A stretch of 64,000 nt of DNA from Fibrobacter sp. UWR2. GTDB taxonomy: Bacteria > Fibrobacterota > Fibrobacteria > Fibrobacterales > Fibrobacteraceae. Location: assembly GCF_002210285.1 (NCBI RefSeq), contig NZ_MWQE01000012.1, positions 1 through 64,000 on the forward strand, written 5' to 3'. Below the pieces are notes generated by a model that did no database searches, was not told the DNA's origin, and saw only the letters and a list, made by a program, of their open reading frames with translations. Below are positions 1-7,193 of this stretch, piece by piece; position 1 is the first letter of the stretch; each line of letters starts with the position of its first letter. Both the position numbers and the translations under genes were made by a program.

Positions 1-240
1 AAGGGCGGCCAGGAAGAAGCCTTCAAGTTCATCGATAGCCTCAAGATTTTCAGCTTGCTCGCTAACGTCGCCGACGTGAAGAGCCTCGTGATTCACCCGT
101 ACACCACCACGCATTCGGAACTCACTCCGGAAGAATTGGCTGCAGCCGGAATTACGCCGGCAACGATCCGCGTGTCTATCGGTACGGAACATTACGAAGA
201 CATCATCGCCGACCTCGAAAACGGATTCGCGGCAATTTAG
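1..240 (+). CDS. metY: O-acetylhomoserine aminocarboxypropyltransferase (MetY), C-terminal end only
   Basis: The reading frame is open from the first base of the window and stops at 238-240, so only the last 79 residues are seen. They match the end of the complete MetY encoded at 9731-11017, including the VKSL, HPYTTTHSEL and SIGTEHYEDI stretches of the Cys/Met metabolism PLP-dependent family. The enzyme would make homocysteine from O-acetylhomoserine and sulfide. The first 86 bases are identical to 10778-10863; after that the copies diverge, ending in ENGFAAI here and DQALNNI there. This is therefore a second metY-type paralogue in the same neighbourhood. Its N-terminal half, including the PLP lysine, lies outside the window. 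Confidence 0.9.
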   Translation, partial: KGGQEEAFKFIDSLKIFSLLANVADVKSLVIHPYTTTHSELTPEELAAAGITPATIRVSIGTEHYEDIIADLENGFAAI

Positions 241-262
241 TTTGGTTACGTGAAGTATCCTG

Positions 263-318
263 ATCCGGCAGCGTTTTCACCATTAGGAAACGACTGTCGG
301 GCTGGATTCTTTTTTTTT
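263..318 (+). terminator. Probable rho-independent terminator after metY paralogue
   Basis: CGGCAG-CGTTT (266-276) pairs with AAACG (288-292) and CTGTCG (294-299) with one bulged A, and a run of nine T begins at 310. About ten bases separate the stem from the T run, so it is not ideal. It separates the metY fragment from the alcohol dehydrogenase gene. Confidence 0.5.
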
Positions 319-332
319 GTACGGAGAATACA

Positions 333-1493
333 ATGATAGATTTTGAATACTACAACCCGGCGAAAATTGTATTTGGCGAACATAGTGAACAGAAGCTGAA
401 ATCGCTTTTGGCTTCGTTCGGGGTGAAGTCGCTCCAGCTTGTTTACAGCGGAGACTTTATCAAGACGCTCGGCATTTACGACGCTATCAAGGATGCTGTC
501 AATGAACTCGGGATTCGCTTTTCCGAAAACGGAAACGTGGTGCCGAACCCATCCATCGACCTGGTTCGCGAACTCGTGAAGCAGGGCAAGGAAAACGGGG
601 TAGACTTCGTCTTGGCCGTCGGCGGCGGAAGTTCCATCGATACCGCGAAGGCGGTGGCACTCGGAATACCTTACCAGGGAGATGTGTGGGATTTCTTTGA
701 AAAGGGAATCTCACCGGAACAGGTATTGCCGATTGGTGTCATCGCCACGACGGCATCGAGCGGTTCCGAAACATCCAATGCGGCAATCCTTTCGAGTGGT
801 GAATGGAAGCTCGGTTTTGAAGATGACCGAATCATTCCGAAGTTCGCCATCATGAACCCCAAATACACGGTGGGCCTGCCGGCATACCAGACTTTCGTGG
901 GCATCGCTGACGTGCTTTCGCACTTGTTGGAACGCTATTTCTCGGACGAGAAATATTCCGACACCACGGACTACCTGATAGAAGGCGCGATTCGTGCGTT
1001 GCTCGTGAATGCAGACAAGCTCATCGCCAACCAGAAAGACGTGAACGCCCGCGGAGAAATCCAGTGGCTTGCAAGCGTCGCTCATGGCGGGTTCCTGGAT
1101 GCAGGGCGTCGTGCGGACTGGGGCTCGCATCGAATCGAACATGAACTTTCTGCCCAGTACAACATCACTCACGGCGAAGGCATGGCGGTGGTGACTGTTG
1201 CTTGGACAAAGTACATGGCGGTGAAAAAGCCCTGGAGGCTTGCGCTCCTTGCGAGCCGTGTGTTCGGTGTAGATTCCTTCAACTACAGTGAAACCGAACG
1301 TGCGCTGATCCTTTCGGAAAAGCTTGCGGCATTCTTCAAAAAACTGGGGCTCGCGACGACGCTTGCAGACTTGAAGATTGGCGATAAGGACTTCGACGCG
1401 ATGGCTGCCCGTGCTACGCGCAATGGCAAGGTCGGGCACTACGTGCCGCTGGATGCTGCCGCCATCAAGGAAATTTTGAAAATCGCACTGTAA
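333..1493 (+). CDS. Iron-containing alcohol dehydrogenase (butanol dehydrogenase/YqhD-like)
   Basis: This 386-residue protein is a full-length group III (Fe-dependent) alcohol dehydrogenase, which reduces aldehydes with NAD(P)H in the cytoplasm. The nucleotide-binding GGGSSIDTAKA stretch is near residue 97 and is followed by the conserved TTASSGSETS segment. The metal-binding half shows ADVLSHLLE and, further on, EHELSAQYNITHGEG, supplying the expected Asp and His ligands. The N-terminus (FEYYNPAKIVFGE) resembles the BDH/YqhD branch, so an aldehyde reductase acting on short aldehydes is likely. The start is supported by GGAG 9 bases upstream. It is followed 58 bp later by an AhpD-like gene in the same direction, probably as an operon. 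The physiological substrate cannot be read from the sequence. Confidence 0.9.
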   Translation: MIDFEYYNPAKIVFGEHSEQKLKSLLASFGVKSLQLVYSGDFIKTLGIYDAIKDAVNELGIRFSENGNVVPNPSIDLVRELVKQGKENGVDFVLAVGGGSSIDTAKAVALGIPYQGDVWDFFEKGISPEQVLPIGVIATTASSGSETSNAAILSSGEWKLGFEDDRIIPKFAIMNPKYTVGLPAYQTFVGIADVLSHLLERYFSDEKYSDTTDYLIEGAIRALLVNADKLIANQKDVNARGEIQWLASVAHGGFLDAGRRADWGSHRIEHELSAQYNITHGEGMAVVTVAWTKYMAVKKPWRLALLASRVFGVDSFNYSETERALILSEKLAAFFKKLGLATTLADLKIGDKDFDAMAARATRNGKVGHYVPLDAAAIKEILKIAL

Positions 1494-1551
1494 TCAAAAA
1501 ACTTAAACAAAAACAAAACGGTGCCAACGCACCAAAAGGAGAGTACAAACA

Positions 1552-2109
1552 ATGGCAAGAGTAAAATTTATTGAATCGGTTGACGAAGCTCAGGGCAAGG
1601 CCAAGGAAGCCTACGAAAAGCTCGTTTCTACAGGCAAGATCACCAACATGAAGCGTGCGTTGTTGCAGGACTACGCGACGTTCGACGCCTTCATGGGCTG
1701 GTATACCAGCTGGGCCCGCCTCGTGGAAATCATCGGCCAGCGCGCTGCTACGGTCTACGCCCACGCGGTTTCTACCACCAACAGCTGCCAGCTCTGCTCG
1801 CTGTTCTTCATCAGCGACCTGAAGGCTCTCGGAATCGACCCGAACGGGTTCGAATACGAGAAGAACGAAGAAATCCTCGTGAAGCTTGCAAGGCAAATCG
1901 TGAAGGACCCCACCTCCGTTCCGGATTCTTACTTCGAGGAACTGCACAAGTTCTACAACGATTCCGAAATCGTGGCCATCGTGGGCTTTGCCGCCCAGAT
2001 GATTGCGACGAACAACTTCAACTCCGTGTTGAAAATCGACGTGGACCATCGCTTGCTCCCGATTGTGGGTGAATTCAAGCCTGCCACCTGGAGAAAGGAC
2101 ATCAAGTAG
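1552..2109 (+). CDS. Carboxymuconolactone decarboxylase/AhpD-like family protein
   Basis: The 185-residue protein has the helical CMD/AhpD fold signature: an NSCQLCS stretch near residue 81 with a CxxC pair, preceded by helices containing YTSWARLVEIIGQ. Members are often thiol-dependent peroxidases or reductases. The histidine that follows the CxxC in classical AhpD is not evident, so peroxidase activity is uncertain. AAAGGAG precedes the ATG. It shares its direction and probably its transcript with the upstream Fe-alcohol dehydrogenase; a short GGTGC-CAAC-GCACC hairpin lies in the 58-bp gap. A terminator follows. Pairing with an aldehyde reductase suggests a role in aldehyde or peroxide detoxification, which is inference. 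Confidence 0.75.
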   Translation: MARVKFIESVDEAQGKAKEAYEKLVSTGKITNMKRALLQDYATFDAFMGWYTSWARLVEIIGQRAATVYAHAVSTTNSCQLCSLFFISDLKALGIDPNGFEYEKNEEILVKLARQIVKDPTSVPDSYFEELHKFYNDSEIVAIVGFAAQMIATNNFNSVLKIDVDHRLLPIVGEFKPATWRKDIK

Positions 2110-2132
2110 TTTTGTACTCTCCGCACAAAAGG

Positions 2133-2178
2133 GACGTCTCTGGAAAAAAGCGATGTTTTTCAGAGGCGTCTTTTTTTT
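2133..2178 (+). terminator. Rho-independent terminator
   Basis: GACGTCTCTG (2133-2142) pairs with CAGAGGCGTC (2161-2170) with one G-U pair, and eight T follow. It ends the alcohol dehydrogenase/AhpD-like unit ahead of the convergent pdxT. Confidence 0.85.
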
Positions 2179-2187
2179 GTACATTCC

Positions 2188-2802
2188 CTATGCAGCGACC
2201 AGGTCCAGGAAATATCGGTGGATGCTTGTGTCGCTGTTGAGTTCCGGGTGGAACGAGAGTGCGATTTGATTCCTGTATTTCACGGCGACAATCTGCTCGG
2301 TGTTTGCGCTATCGGAATTTCCGTTTGTACTTGCCGTCCGCGAAAGAATCTCCACATCGTCGCTGACGGATTCGAAGAATGGGGCACGAATAAATGTCTG
2401 CGGGACCTTCCCGATATGCGCGACCTCATTTTCGGTGAAAAAACTGCCGAGCTGTCGGCCGTAAGCGTTGCGACGGATAATGGCGGGGAGCGTCGCGAAG
2501 TGGGCGTCTTTTTCGCCTGCGATTTTTTCGGCAAGCAGGATGGCGCCTGCACATGTCGCAAGTACGGGCAATCCAGCTTGAATTTTAGCCCTGAGCGGTT
2601 CAAAAAGCCCGAGGTCGCGCAGGAGTTTCCCTTGTACGGTACTTTCGCCTCCGGGGAGAACGAGTCCGTCGATAGTGCGGTCCAAGTCTCGCAGCTGGCG
2701 GATTTCAAAGACATCGGCGCCGAGCGCTTGCAGGATGCGTTCATGTTCGATGAATGCCCCCTGTACCGCTAGCACGCCGATTTGCGGCTTGTCAATATTC
2801 AT
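2188..2802 (-). CDS. pdxT: Pyridoxal 5'-phosphate synthase, glutaminase subunit PdxT
   Basis: This 204-residue class I glutamine amidotransferase hydrolyses glutamine and passes ammonia to PdxS in the DXP-independent PLP synthase. The family motifs are visible: GVLAVQGAFIEHE at the N-terminus, PGGEST near residue 50, the nucleophile in ATCAGA (Cys84), and the His185/Glu187 pair in FHPEL. Its start codon overlaps the pdxS stop by one base (TAATG), so the two subunits are translationally coupled. A region at about residues 154-170 rich in Ser, Asn and Thr is a small insertion not needed for catalysis. The divergent PdxR-like gene at 3821 probably controls the pair. Confidence 0.95.
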   Translation of the reverse strand: MNIDKPQIGVLAVQGAFIEHERILQALGADVFEIRQLRDLDRTIDGLVLPGGESTVQGKLLRDLGLFEPLRAKIQAGLPVLATCAGAILLAEKIAGEKDAHFATLPAIIRRNAYGRQLGSFFTENEVAHIGKVPQTFIRAPFFESVSDDVEILSRTASTNGNSDSANTEQIVAVKYRNQIALSFHPELNSDTSIHRYFLDLVAA

Positions 2803-3680
2803 TATTTCCCCCTTTCGGCCATGAGCAGAGCAATTTCCTGTTCGTTGATGCCGACCATGGCTTCGCCCAGGTCTTCGGAAAGCTTGGCGATGAGTTTTGC
2901 GTCGGTGTAGTTGGTGACTGCCTGCACGATGGCGGCGGCGCGTTTGGCGGGGTTGCCCGACTTGAAGATTCCGGAACCCACGAATACGCCTTCGGCGCCG
3001 AGCTGCATCATAAGGGCGGCATCGGCAGGGGTGGCGACGCCCCCGGCGGCGAAGTTCACCACCGGGAGTTTCTTGTGGTCGTGAACGTAGCGCACCAGGT
3101 CGTACGACACCTGGAGTTCCTTCGCACGGTTGAAAAGTTCGTCTTCGCGCAGGCTCGAAATGCGGGCGATTTCCTGGTTCATGAGGCGCATGTGGCGTAC
3201 GGCCTGGACGATGTCGCCCGTGCCCGGCTCGCCCTTGGTGCGAATCATGGAGGCGCCTTCTTCGATACGGCGGAGCGCTTCTCCCAAATCTTTTGCACCG
3301 CAGACGAACGGAACTTCGAAATCGCGCTTGTTGATGTGGAAAACGTCATCGGCAGGGGAAAGAACTTCGCTTTCGTCGATGTAGTCAATTTCGATGGCCT
3401 GCAAAATCTGCGCTTCTGCAAAGTGACCGATGCGACATTTTGCCATGACCGGGATGGAAACGGCGTCCTGGATTCCCTTGATCATTTTCGGGTCGCTCAT
3501 TCTGGAGACTCCTCCGGCGGCTCGGATGTCGGCCGGGATGCGTTCAAGGGCCATGACGGCGGCGGCGCCTGCGGCCTCGGCAATTTTGGCCTGTTCGGGG
3601 GTGGTCACGTCCATAATGACGCCGCCTTTGAGCATTTGGGCAAGATTCTTGTTGAGTTCGTAACGGTTCTGGTCTGCCAT
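2802..3680 (-). CDS. pdxS: Pyridoxal 5'-phosphate synthase, lyase subunit PdxS
   Basis: The 292-residue (beta/alpha)8 protein condenses ribose 5-phosphate (or ribulose 5-phosphate), glyceraldehyde 3-phosphate and PdxT-derived ammonia into PLP. Length and sequence fit the family closely. The Schiff-base lysine is Lys81 ([10 protein letters not shown]) and the second catalytic lysine is Lys149 (RTKGEPGTG). The ribose-phosphate binding segments [10 protein letters not shown] and [29 protein letters not shown] are intact. The start has AAGGAG just upstream. It is the first gene of a two-gene unit with pdxT and is read divergently from a MocR-type regulator whose candidate operator lies in the shared 140-bp gap. 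Confidence 0.96.
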   Translation of the reverse strand: MADQNRYELNKNLAQMLKGGVIMDVTTPEQAKIAEAAGAAAVMALERIPADIRAAGGVSRMSDPKMIKGIQDAVSIPVMAKCRIGHFAEAQILQAIEIDYIDESEVLSPADDVFHINKRDFEVPFVCGAKDLGEALRRIEEGASMIRTKGEPGTGDIVQAVRHMRLMNQEIARISSLREDELFNRAKELQVSYDLVRYVHDHKKLPVVNFAAGGVATPADAALMMQLGAEGVFVGSGIFKSGNPAKRAAAIVQAVTNYTDAKLIAKLSEDLGEAMVGINEQEIALLMAERGK

Positions 3681-3772
3681 GTAAATCTCCTTGAAAAAGT
3701 GAATCGTTTGTTTTCAAGGCGTAATTTAAAACATTCCCTAGACTTGCTCAATATTCAGTTTTTTATTATTTT

Positions 3773-3817
3773 AATAAGGTCAGTTTAATACCAGATATAC
3801 AAATAGAATAAGGTCAG
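3773..3817 (+). promoter_or_regulatory. Direct-repeat candidate operator for the PdxR-like regulator
   Basis: AATAAGGTCAG occurs twice without change, at 3773-3783 and 3807-3817, with starts 34 bp apart (about three helical turns). MocR/PdxR-family regulators are known to bind direct repeats in the gap between their own gene and the PLP-synthase genes. The second copy abuts the regulator's start codon and contains its ribosome-binding AAGG, so occupancy could repress the regulator directly. Confidence 0.6.
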
Positions 3818-3820
3818 ATG

Positions 3821-5245
3821 ATGTTTAGTTATGATATGTCTAAGGCGGGTGCAAACAGCCTCTACCATTACCTTTACCAGTGCATCAAAAAGGATATCGT
3901 AAGCGGGAACATCCTTGCCGAAGAGCAGCTCCCTTCCAAAAGGAATTTGGCACGGAATTTGGGCGTCAGCGTAGTGACTGTCGAAAACGCTTATGCGCAA
4001 CTCCTGACGGAAGGCTTTGTCTATTCGCTCCCTAAGAAGGGATTTTTTGTCGCTGATATCAATGCTTCTGTAAAATCTACTACACAGCGCAAGCGAAAGG
4101 TGCCGCACACCCGTAGGTTCCGTGCGGGTATGCTTGAAGAATCGGAACATACAGATTCCAAATACATCGCCGACTTTGCGAGTAACGGGGCCGATATCGA
4201 GGCGTTCCCCTTTACCACTTGGGCAAAGATTACTCGCGAGGTTCTTTGCGAAAGGCAGAGGGATTTGCTGAAGGTCTCTCAAGGCTCTGGCACATTGGAA
4301 TTGCGCTGCGCTATTGCCCGCATGCTCCGGGAATTCAGGAATATTCAGGTGGCACCGGAGCAGATTGTGATAGGTGCCGGTACGGACTATCTGTATGGGC
4401 TGCTAGTCCAGTTGCTCGGCTTTGACAAGTGCTATGCCGTCGAGGATCCGGGCTGGGCCAAGATTTCGAAAATATATGGCCAGTACGGTGTCAAGGTTTG
4501 CCACATTCCTATTCAAGGTGATGATTTTACCGATGCTGTGAAAAAGTCCGAAGCGGACATCGTTCACATTTCCCCGTCGCACCATTTCCCGACGGGAAAG
4601 GTGATGCCTGTGGGAGAGCGTTATCGCTTGCTCAGTTGGGCGGCAGAATCCCCGAAACGCTATATCGTAGAAGACGACTACGACAGCGAATTGCGCATGA
4701 CCGGCAAACCGATTCCCGCCTTGCAGAATATCGATGTTACCGAAAAGGTCATCTATCTGAATACATTTTCCAAGACAATGACGTCGGCCATCCGAATCGC
4801 ATACATGGTGCTCCCGCCGCACCTTGCCGAAAAATTTCGCGACGAGCTTTCGTTCTATTCGTGTACAGTATCGAATCTTGACCAATACGTGATGGCGAAA
4901 TTTCTGAATCTCGGGTATTACGAAACGCACATCAATCGCATGCGCAACTTATACCGCGCCAAGCGCGATGCGTTGCTGACTGCTATTCGCAAGAGCCGCC
5001 TTTCCGATGTTGCAAGTATTTATGAAGAAGATGCTGGCTTGCATTTTATTCTGGAAGTCCGCACCAAATGCTCCGACGATGAAGTATGCAGGCGCCTGCG
5101 TCAAAAGGGTGTCAACATAAAGGCTCTCTCGGAATACTATTTCAAGGCTGAACCTTCCGTGCACAAATTCGTCATCAACTATTCTTCTGTTGAAAAGAAG
5201 AACATGCAGAAGGCTGTGCAGGCGCTGGTTCAGGGTTACATCTAA
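3821..5245 (+). CDS. pdxR: MocR/PdxR-type transcriptional regulator (GntR HTH + aminotransferase-like domain)
   Basis: The 474-residue protein begins with a GntR winged helix (residues 10-75; LPSKRNLARNLGVSVVTVENAY) and continues into a fold-type I aminotransferase-like domain of about 380 residues. The PLP-lysine segment TFSKTMTSAIRIAY is present, as is the DDYDSELR motif of the PLP site, so it can bind PLP as effector. MocR proteins of this kind activate or repress pdxST in response to PLP. Two adjacent ATG codons exist at 3818 and 3821; the second sits 7 bases after AAGG and is preferred. It is divergent from pdxS with a repeated operator between, which supports the PdxR assignment. Confidence 0.85.
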   Translation: MFSYDMSKAGANSLYHYLYQCIKKDIVSGNILAEEQLPSKRNLARNLGVSVVTVENAYAQLLTEGFVYSLPKKGFFVADINASVKSTTQRKRKVPHTRRFRAGMLEESEHTDSKYIADFASNGADIEAFPFTTWAKITREVLCERQRDLLKVSQGSGTLELRCAIARMLREFRNIQVAPEQIVIGAGTDYLYGLLVQLLGFDKCYAVEDPGWAKISKIYGQYGVKVCHIPIQGDDFTDAVKKSEADIVHISPSHHFPTGKVMPVGERYRLLSWAAESPKRYIVEDDYDSELRMTGKPIPALQNIDVTEKVIYLNTFSKTMTSAIRIAYMVLPPHLAEKFRDELSFYSCTVSNLDQYVMAKFLNLGYYETHINRMRNLYRAKRDALLTAIRKSRLSDVASIYEEDAGLHFILEVRTKCSDDEVCRRLRQKGVNIKALSEYYFKAEPSVHKFVINYSSVEKKNMQKAVQALVQGYI

Positions 5246-5246
5246 C

Positions 5247-6023
5247 CTAATACTTTTTGTTTACGGTTCGCCCGAGAAGGTCAAACGAACGGCTCTTCGG
5301 GAGAACAGAAGCGCGGATTCCCTTTTTGCGGATGGCCGTCGTCTCTTGCTTCGTATAGGTGAAGTAATAGTAAGTCGTGAATTCGTCCGATTGAATTTTC
5401 AGGGTATAGTTGTTTTCGCTGGAGGCGTACGTGATGGTCGAAACCGTATCACCCTCGGAAGAGGTTTCGTAACATTTGGAATCGCTTGAATCGCTTACGT
5501 ACACGTCTATTGAACGAATTCCTGATTCCTTGTCGGCCCCTTTATAGGTTGTATGCACAATGGAATCGCCTGTAAGGATTATTTCGGAATATCCGGATGT
5601 CCCGAAGTCTAGGCTTTTTGTCAATATTTGCGCCGCGTTGGCTGTAAGCTTGATGGAACGTTGTTGCCCCAATGTTCCAAAGCCGTAAAAGTCTTCAGAA
5701 ATATACGTGGTGTCTGCAGACGAAGAATCCTTCATCAAATATTCATAGCCTGTTTTAGTCAGCTTGTTGGGGTCTTGATTCCAGTAGTACTTGTATTCTG
5801 TTGTCGAATTGTCCTGATAGGATGTCGATTGATAATTGTCGAGTCTGCCTTCGGCATAGGAGTATTTCATTGAGCCTACTCCGGGCATGGAAAGGGAATC
5901 TAGCTGGAATTCGGCATTAGGCTTCAAGTATAAATTGGACAGAATTTGGAAATAGAGGCCGGTGCAGGAATTTGCCGACGCATATTGCATTGCTGCCAAA
6001 AGGCAGAATAAGATTTTTTTCAT
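5247..6023 (-). CDS. Secreted protein of unknown function with a short sorting-like tail
   Basis: This 258-residue protein has a signal peptide (MKKILFCLLAAMQYASA) and is rich in Ser, Thr, Tyr and Asp, with beta-strand-like text such as EYKYYWNQDP and TTYYYFTYTK. I recognise no enzymatic domain. The C-terminus SRSFDLLGRTVNKKY contains the FDLLGR element seen at the start of type IX-like C-terminal modules, but the protein stops about six residues later, so the second half of that module is missing. GGAGGG precedes the ATG. It converges on pdxR with one base between the stops. Its promoter region (6024-6124) contains no strong element that I can name. Confidence 0.65.
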   Translation of the reverse strand: MKKILFCLLAAMQYASANSCTGLYFQILSNLYLKPNAEFQLDSLSMPGVGSMKYSYAEGRLDNYQSTSYQDNSTTEYKYYWNQDPNKLTKTGYEYLMKDSSSADTTYISEDFYGFGTLGQQRSIKLTANAAQILTKSLDFGTSGYSEIILTGDSIVHTTYKGADKESGIRSIDVYVSDSSDSKCYETSSEGDTVSTITYASSENNYTLKIQSDEFTTYYYFTYTKQETTAIRKKGIRASVLPKSRSFDLLGRTVNKKY

Positions 6024-6124
6024 GTTCCCTCCATATTTTTACTAACGCATCTAAAATTAGTTTTTATTGAAAGGATAATGTGTGCCGAACTTTTTTACGT
6101 GACAGGCGTCATTGAAAAATGTTG

Positions 6125-7054
6125 TCAGGAATCATCTCTTTTTTCTTTGACATGGCAGTGCCGCATTAGGGCGGCGATATAAGCTTGGGCGTAGCGCGAT
6201 GGCGTTACGCTTTTTCGCATTACGTAGCCGATGGTCATCTTGTCGATTACAGAAAGCGGCTTTGCGATAATTTCCTTGCCGTTTAGCTTGTGGCTGATGA
6301 CGCCGGAGCAGATGGTGTAGCCGTCGAGGCCAATCAGCAAGTTGAAAAGTGTGGCGCGGTCACGGACTTTTATATTTCGCGGGCAGTCGAAGTCGATGGC
6401 GGTGAGCGGTTCTTCGGCGAAGTAGAAGGAATTGAAGTTGCCTTGTTCGTATGTCAGGTACGGGAACGGTTTTAGATCGGCAAGCGTGATGCGTTCCTTT
6501 TTGGCGAGCGGGTTCTTGGACGACATGAACACGTGCAACGGTGTAGTGAACAAGGGCTCGAATACCAAGTTGTTTTTCCGAATCAGGTTGCGAATGACTT
6601 TTTCGTTTTTGCCGCTCAGGTAGAGCACTCCAATTTCACTTTTCATCTTGGTGACATCATCGATGATTTCGTTTGTCTGCGTCTCGCGGAGCGTGAAGTC
6701 GTAACTGGGGCCGCCAAACTTGCGGATAACATCGACAAAGGCGTTTACGGCGAAGGAATAGTGCTGGCAACTGACGGAAAAAATCGTGTTCCCGTTTTCG
6801 CCCCCCTTGTAGTGTTCTTCGAGGAGCGAGGCTTGTTCAAGAACCTGACGCGCATAGGAGAGGAACTCGTCGCCTTCGTTCGTGATGGTGACGCCCTTGT
6901 TGCTGCGAATGAAAATCGTTACACCCATTTCTTCTTCGAGTTCGTGAATAGCAGCTGTCAGGCTGGGCTGCGATATAAAGACTCGCTTGGATGCTTCGGT
7001 GATATTTAGCGTGTCGGCGACCGCTACGGCGTATTTAAGTTGTTGTAAAGTCAT
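6125..7054 (-). CDS. LysR-type regulator, probably of methionine genes
   Basis: The 309-residue protein has a LysR helix-turn-helix (residues 1-60; QLKYAVAVADTLNITEASKRVFISQPSLTAAIHELEEEMG) and a periplasmic-binding-protein-like effector domain. It is divergent from metE with 139 bp between. In that gap, CACCATAG and CTATGGTG form a perfect inverted repeat with a 7-bp spacer and the T-N11-A core of LysR sites. The site is centred near -66 relative to the likely metE start of transcription and 36 bp upstream of this gene's own start, the usual arrangement for activation of the target and autorepression. The role in methionine metabolism is inferred from the neighbour and the site. Confidence 0.8.
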   Translation of the reverse strand: MTLQQLKYAVAVADTLNITEASKRVFISQPSLTAAIHELEEEMGVTIFIRSNKGVTITNEGDEFLSYARQVLEQASLLEEHYKGGENGNTIFSVSCQHYSFAVNAFVDVIRKFGGPSYDFTLRETQTNEIIDDVTKMKSEIGVLYLSGKNEKVIRNLIRKNNLVFEPLFTTPLHVFMSSKNPLAKKERITLADLKPFPYLTYEQGNFNSFYFAEEPLTAIDFDCPRNIKVRDRATLFNLLIGLDGYTICSGVISHKLNGKEIIAKPLSVIDKMTIGYVMRKSVTPSRYAQAYIAALMRHCHVKEKRDDS

Positions 7055-7078
7055 AGTGTTATTTTATTGCTGGTTATC

Positions 7079-7101
7079 CACCATAGATTTAAACTATGGT
7101 G
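7079..7101. promoter_or_regulatory. LysR-type inverted-repeat operator between lysR and metE
   Basis: Perfect 8-bp inverted repeat CACCATAG / CTATGGTG around an A/T spacer. The core ATAG-ATTTAAA-CTAT closely resembles the MET-box of streptococcal MtaR/MetR regulators (TATAGTTT.AAACTATA). T7084 and A7096 give the T-N11-A signature. Confidence 0.65.
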
Positions 7102-7120
7102 ATGTGATAAAAAATAGTAT

Positions 7121-7149
7121 TTTACCTATTTCAAAAAAGATGGTATATT
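7121..7149 (+). promoter_or_regulatory. Probable metE promoter
   Basis: TTTACC (7121-7126) and TATATT (7144-7149) are 17 bp apart; the predicted start is near 7156. The -35 match is poor, as expected for an activated promoter, and the inverted repeat lies just upstream. Confidence 0.45.
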
Positions 7150-7193
7150 TGCACACGAACAAAATAACATATAAAAAAGGTAGGTAAAGCGGT

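Noticed and set aside
2754-3788. 344-codon open frame on the plus strand
   Set aside because: Antisense of pdxS and its leader; pdxS is intact with both catalytic lysines.
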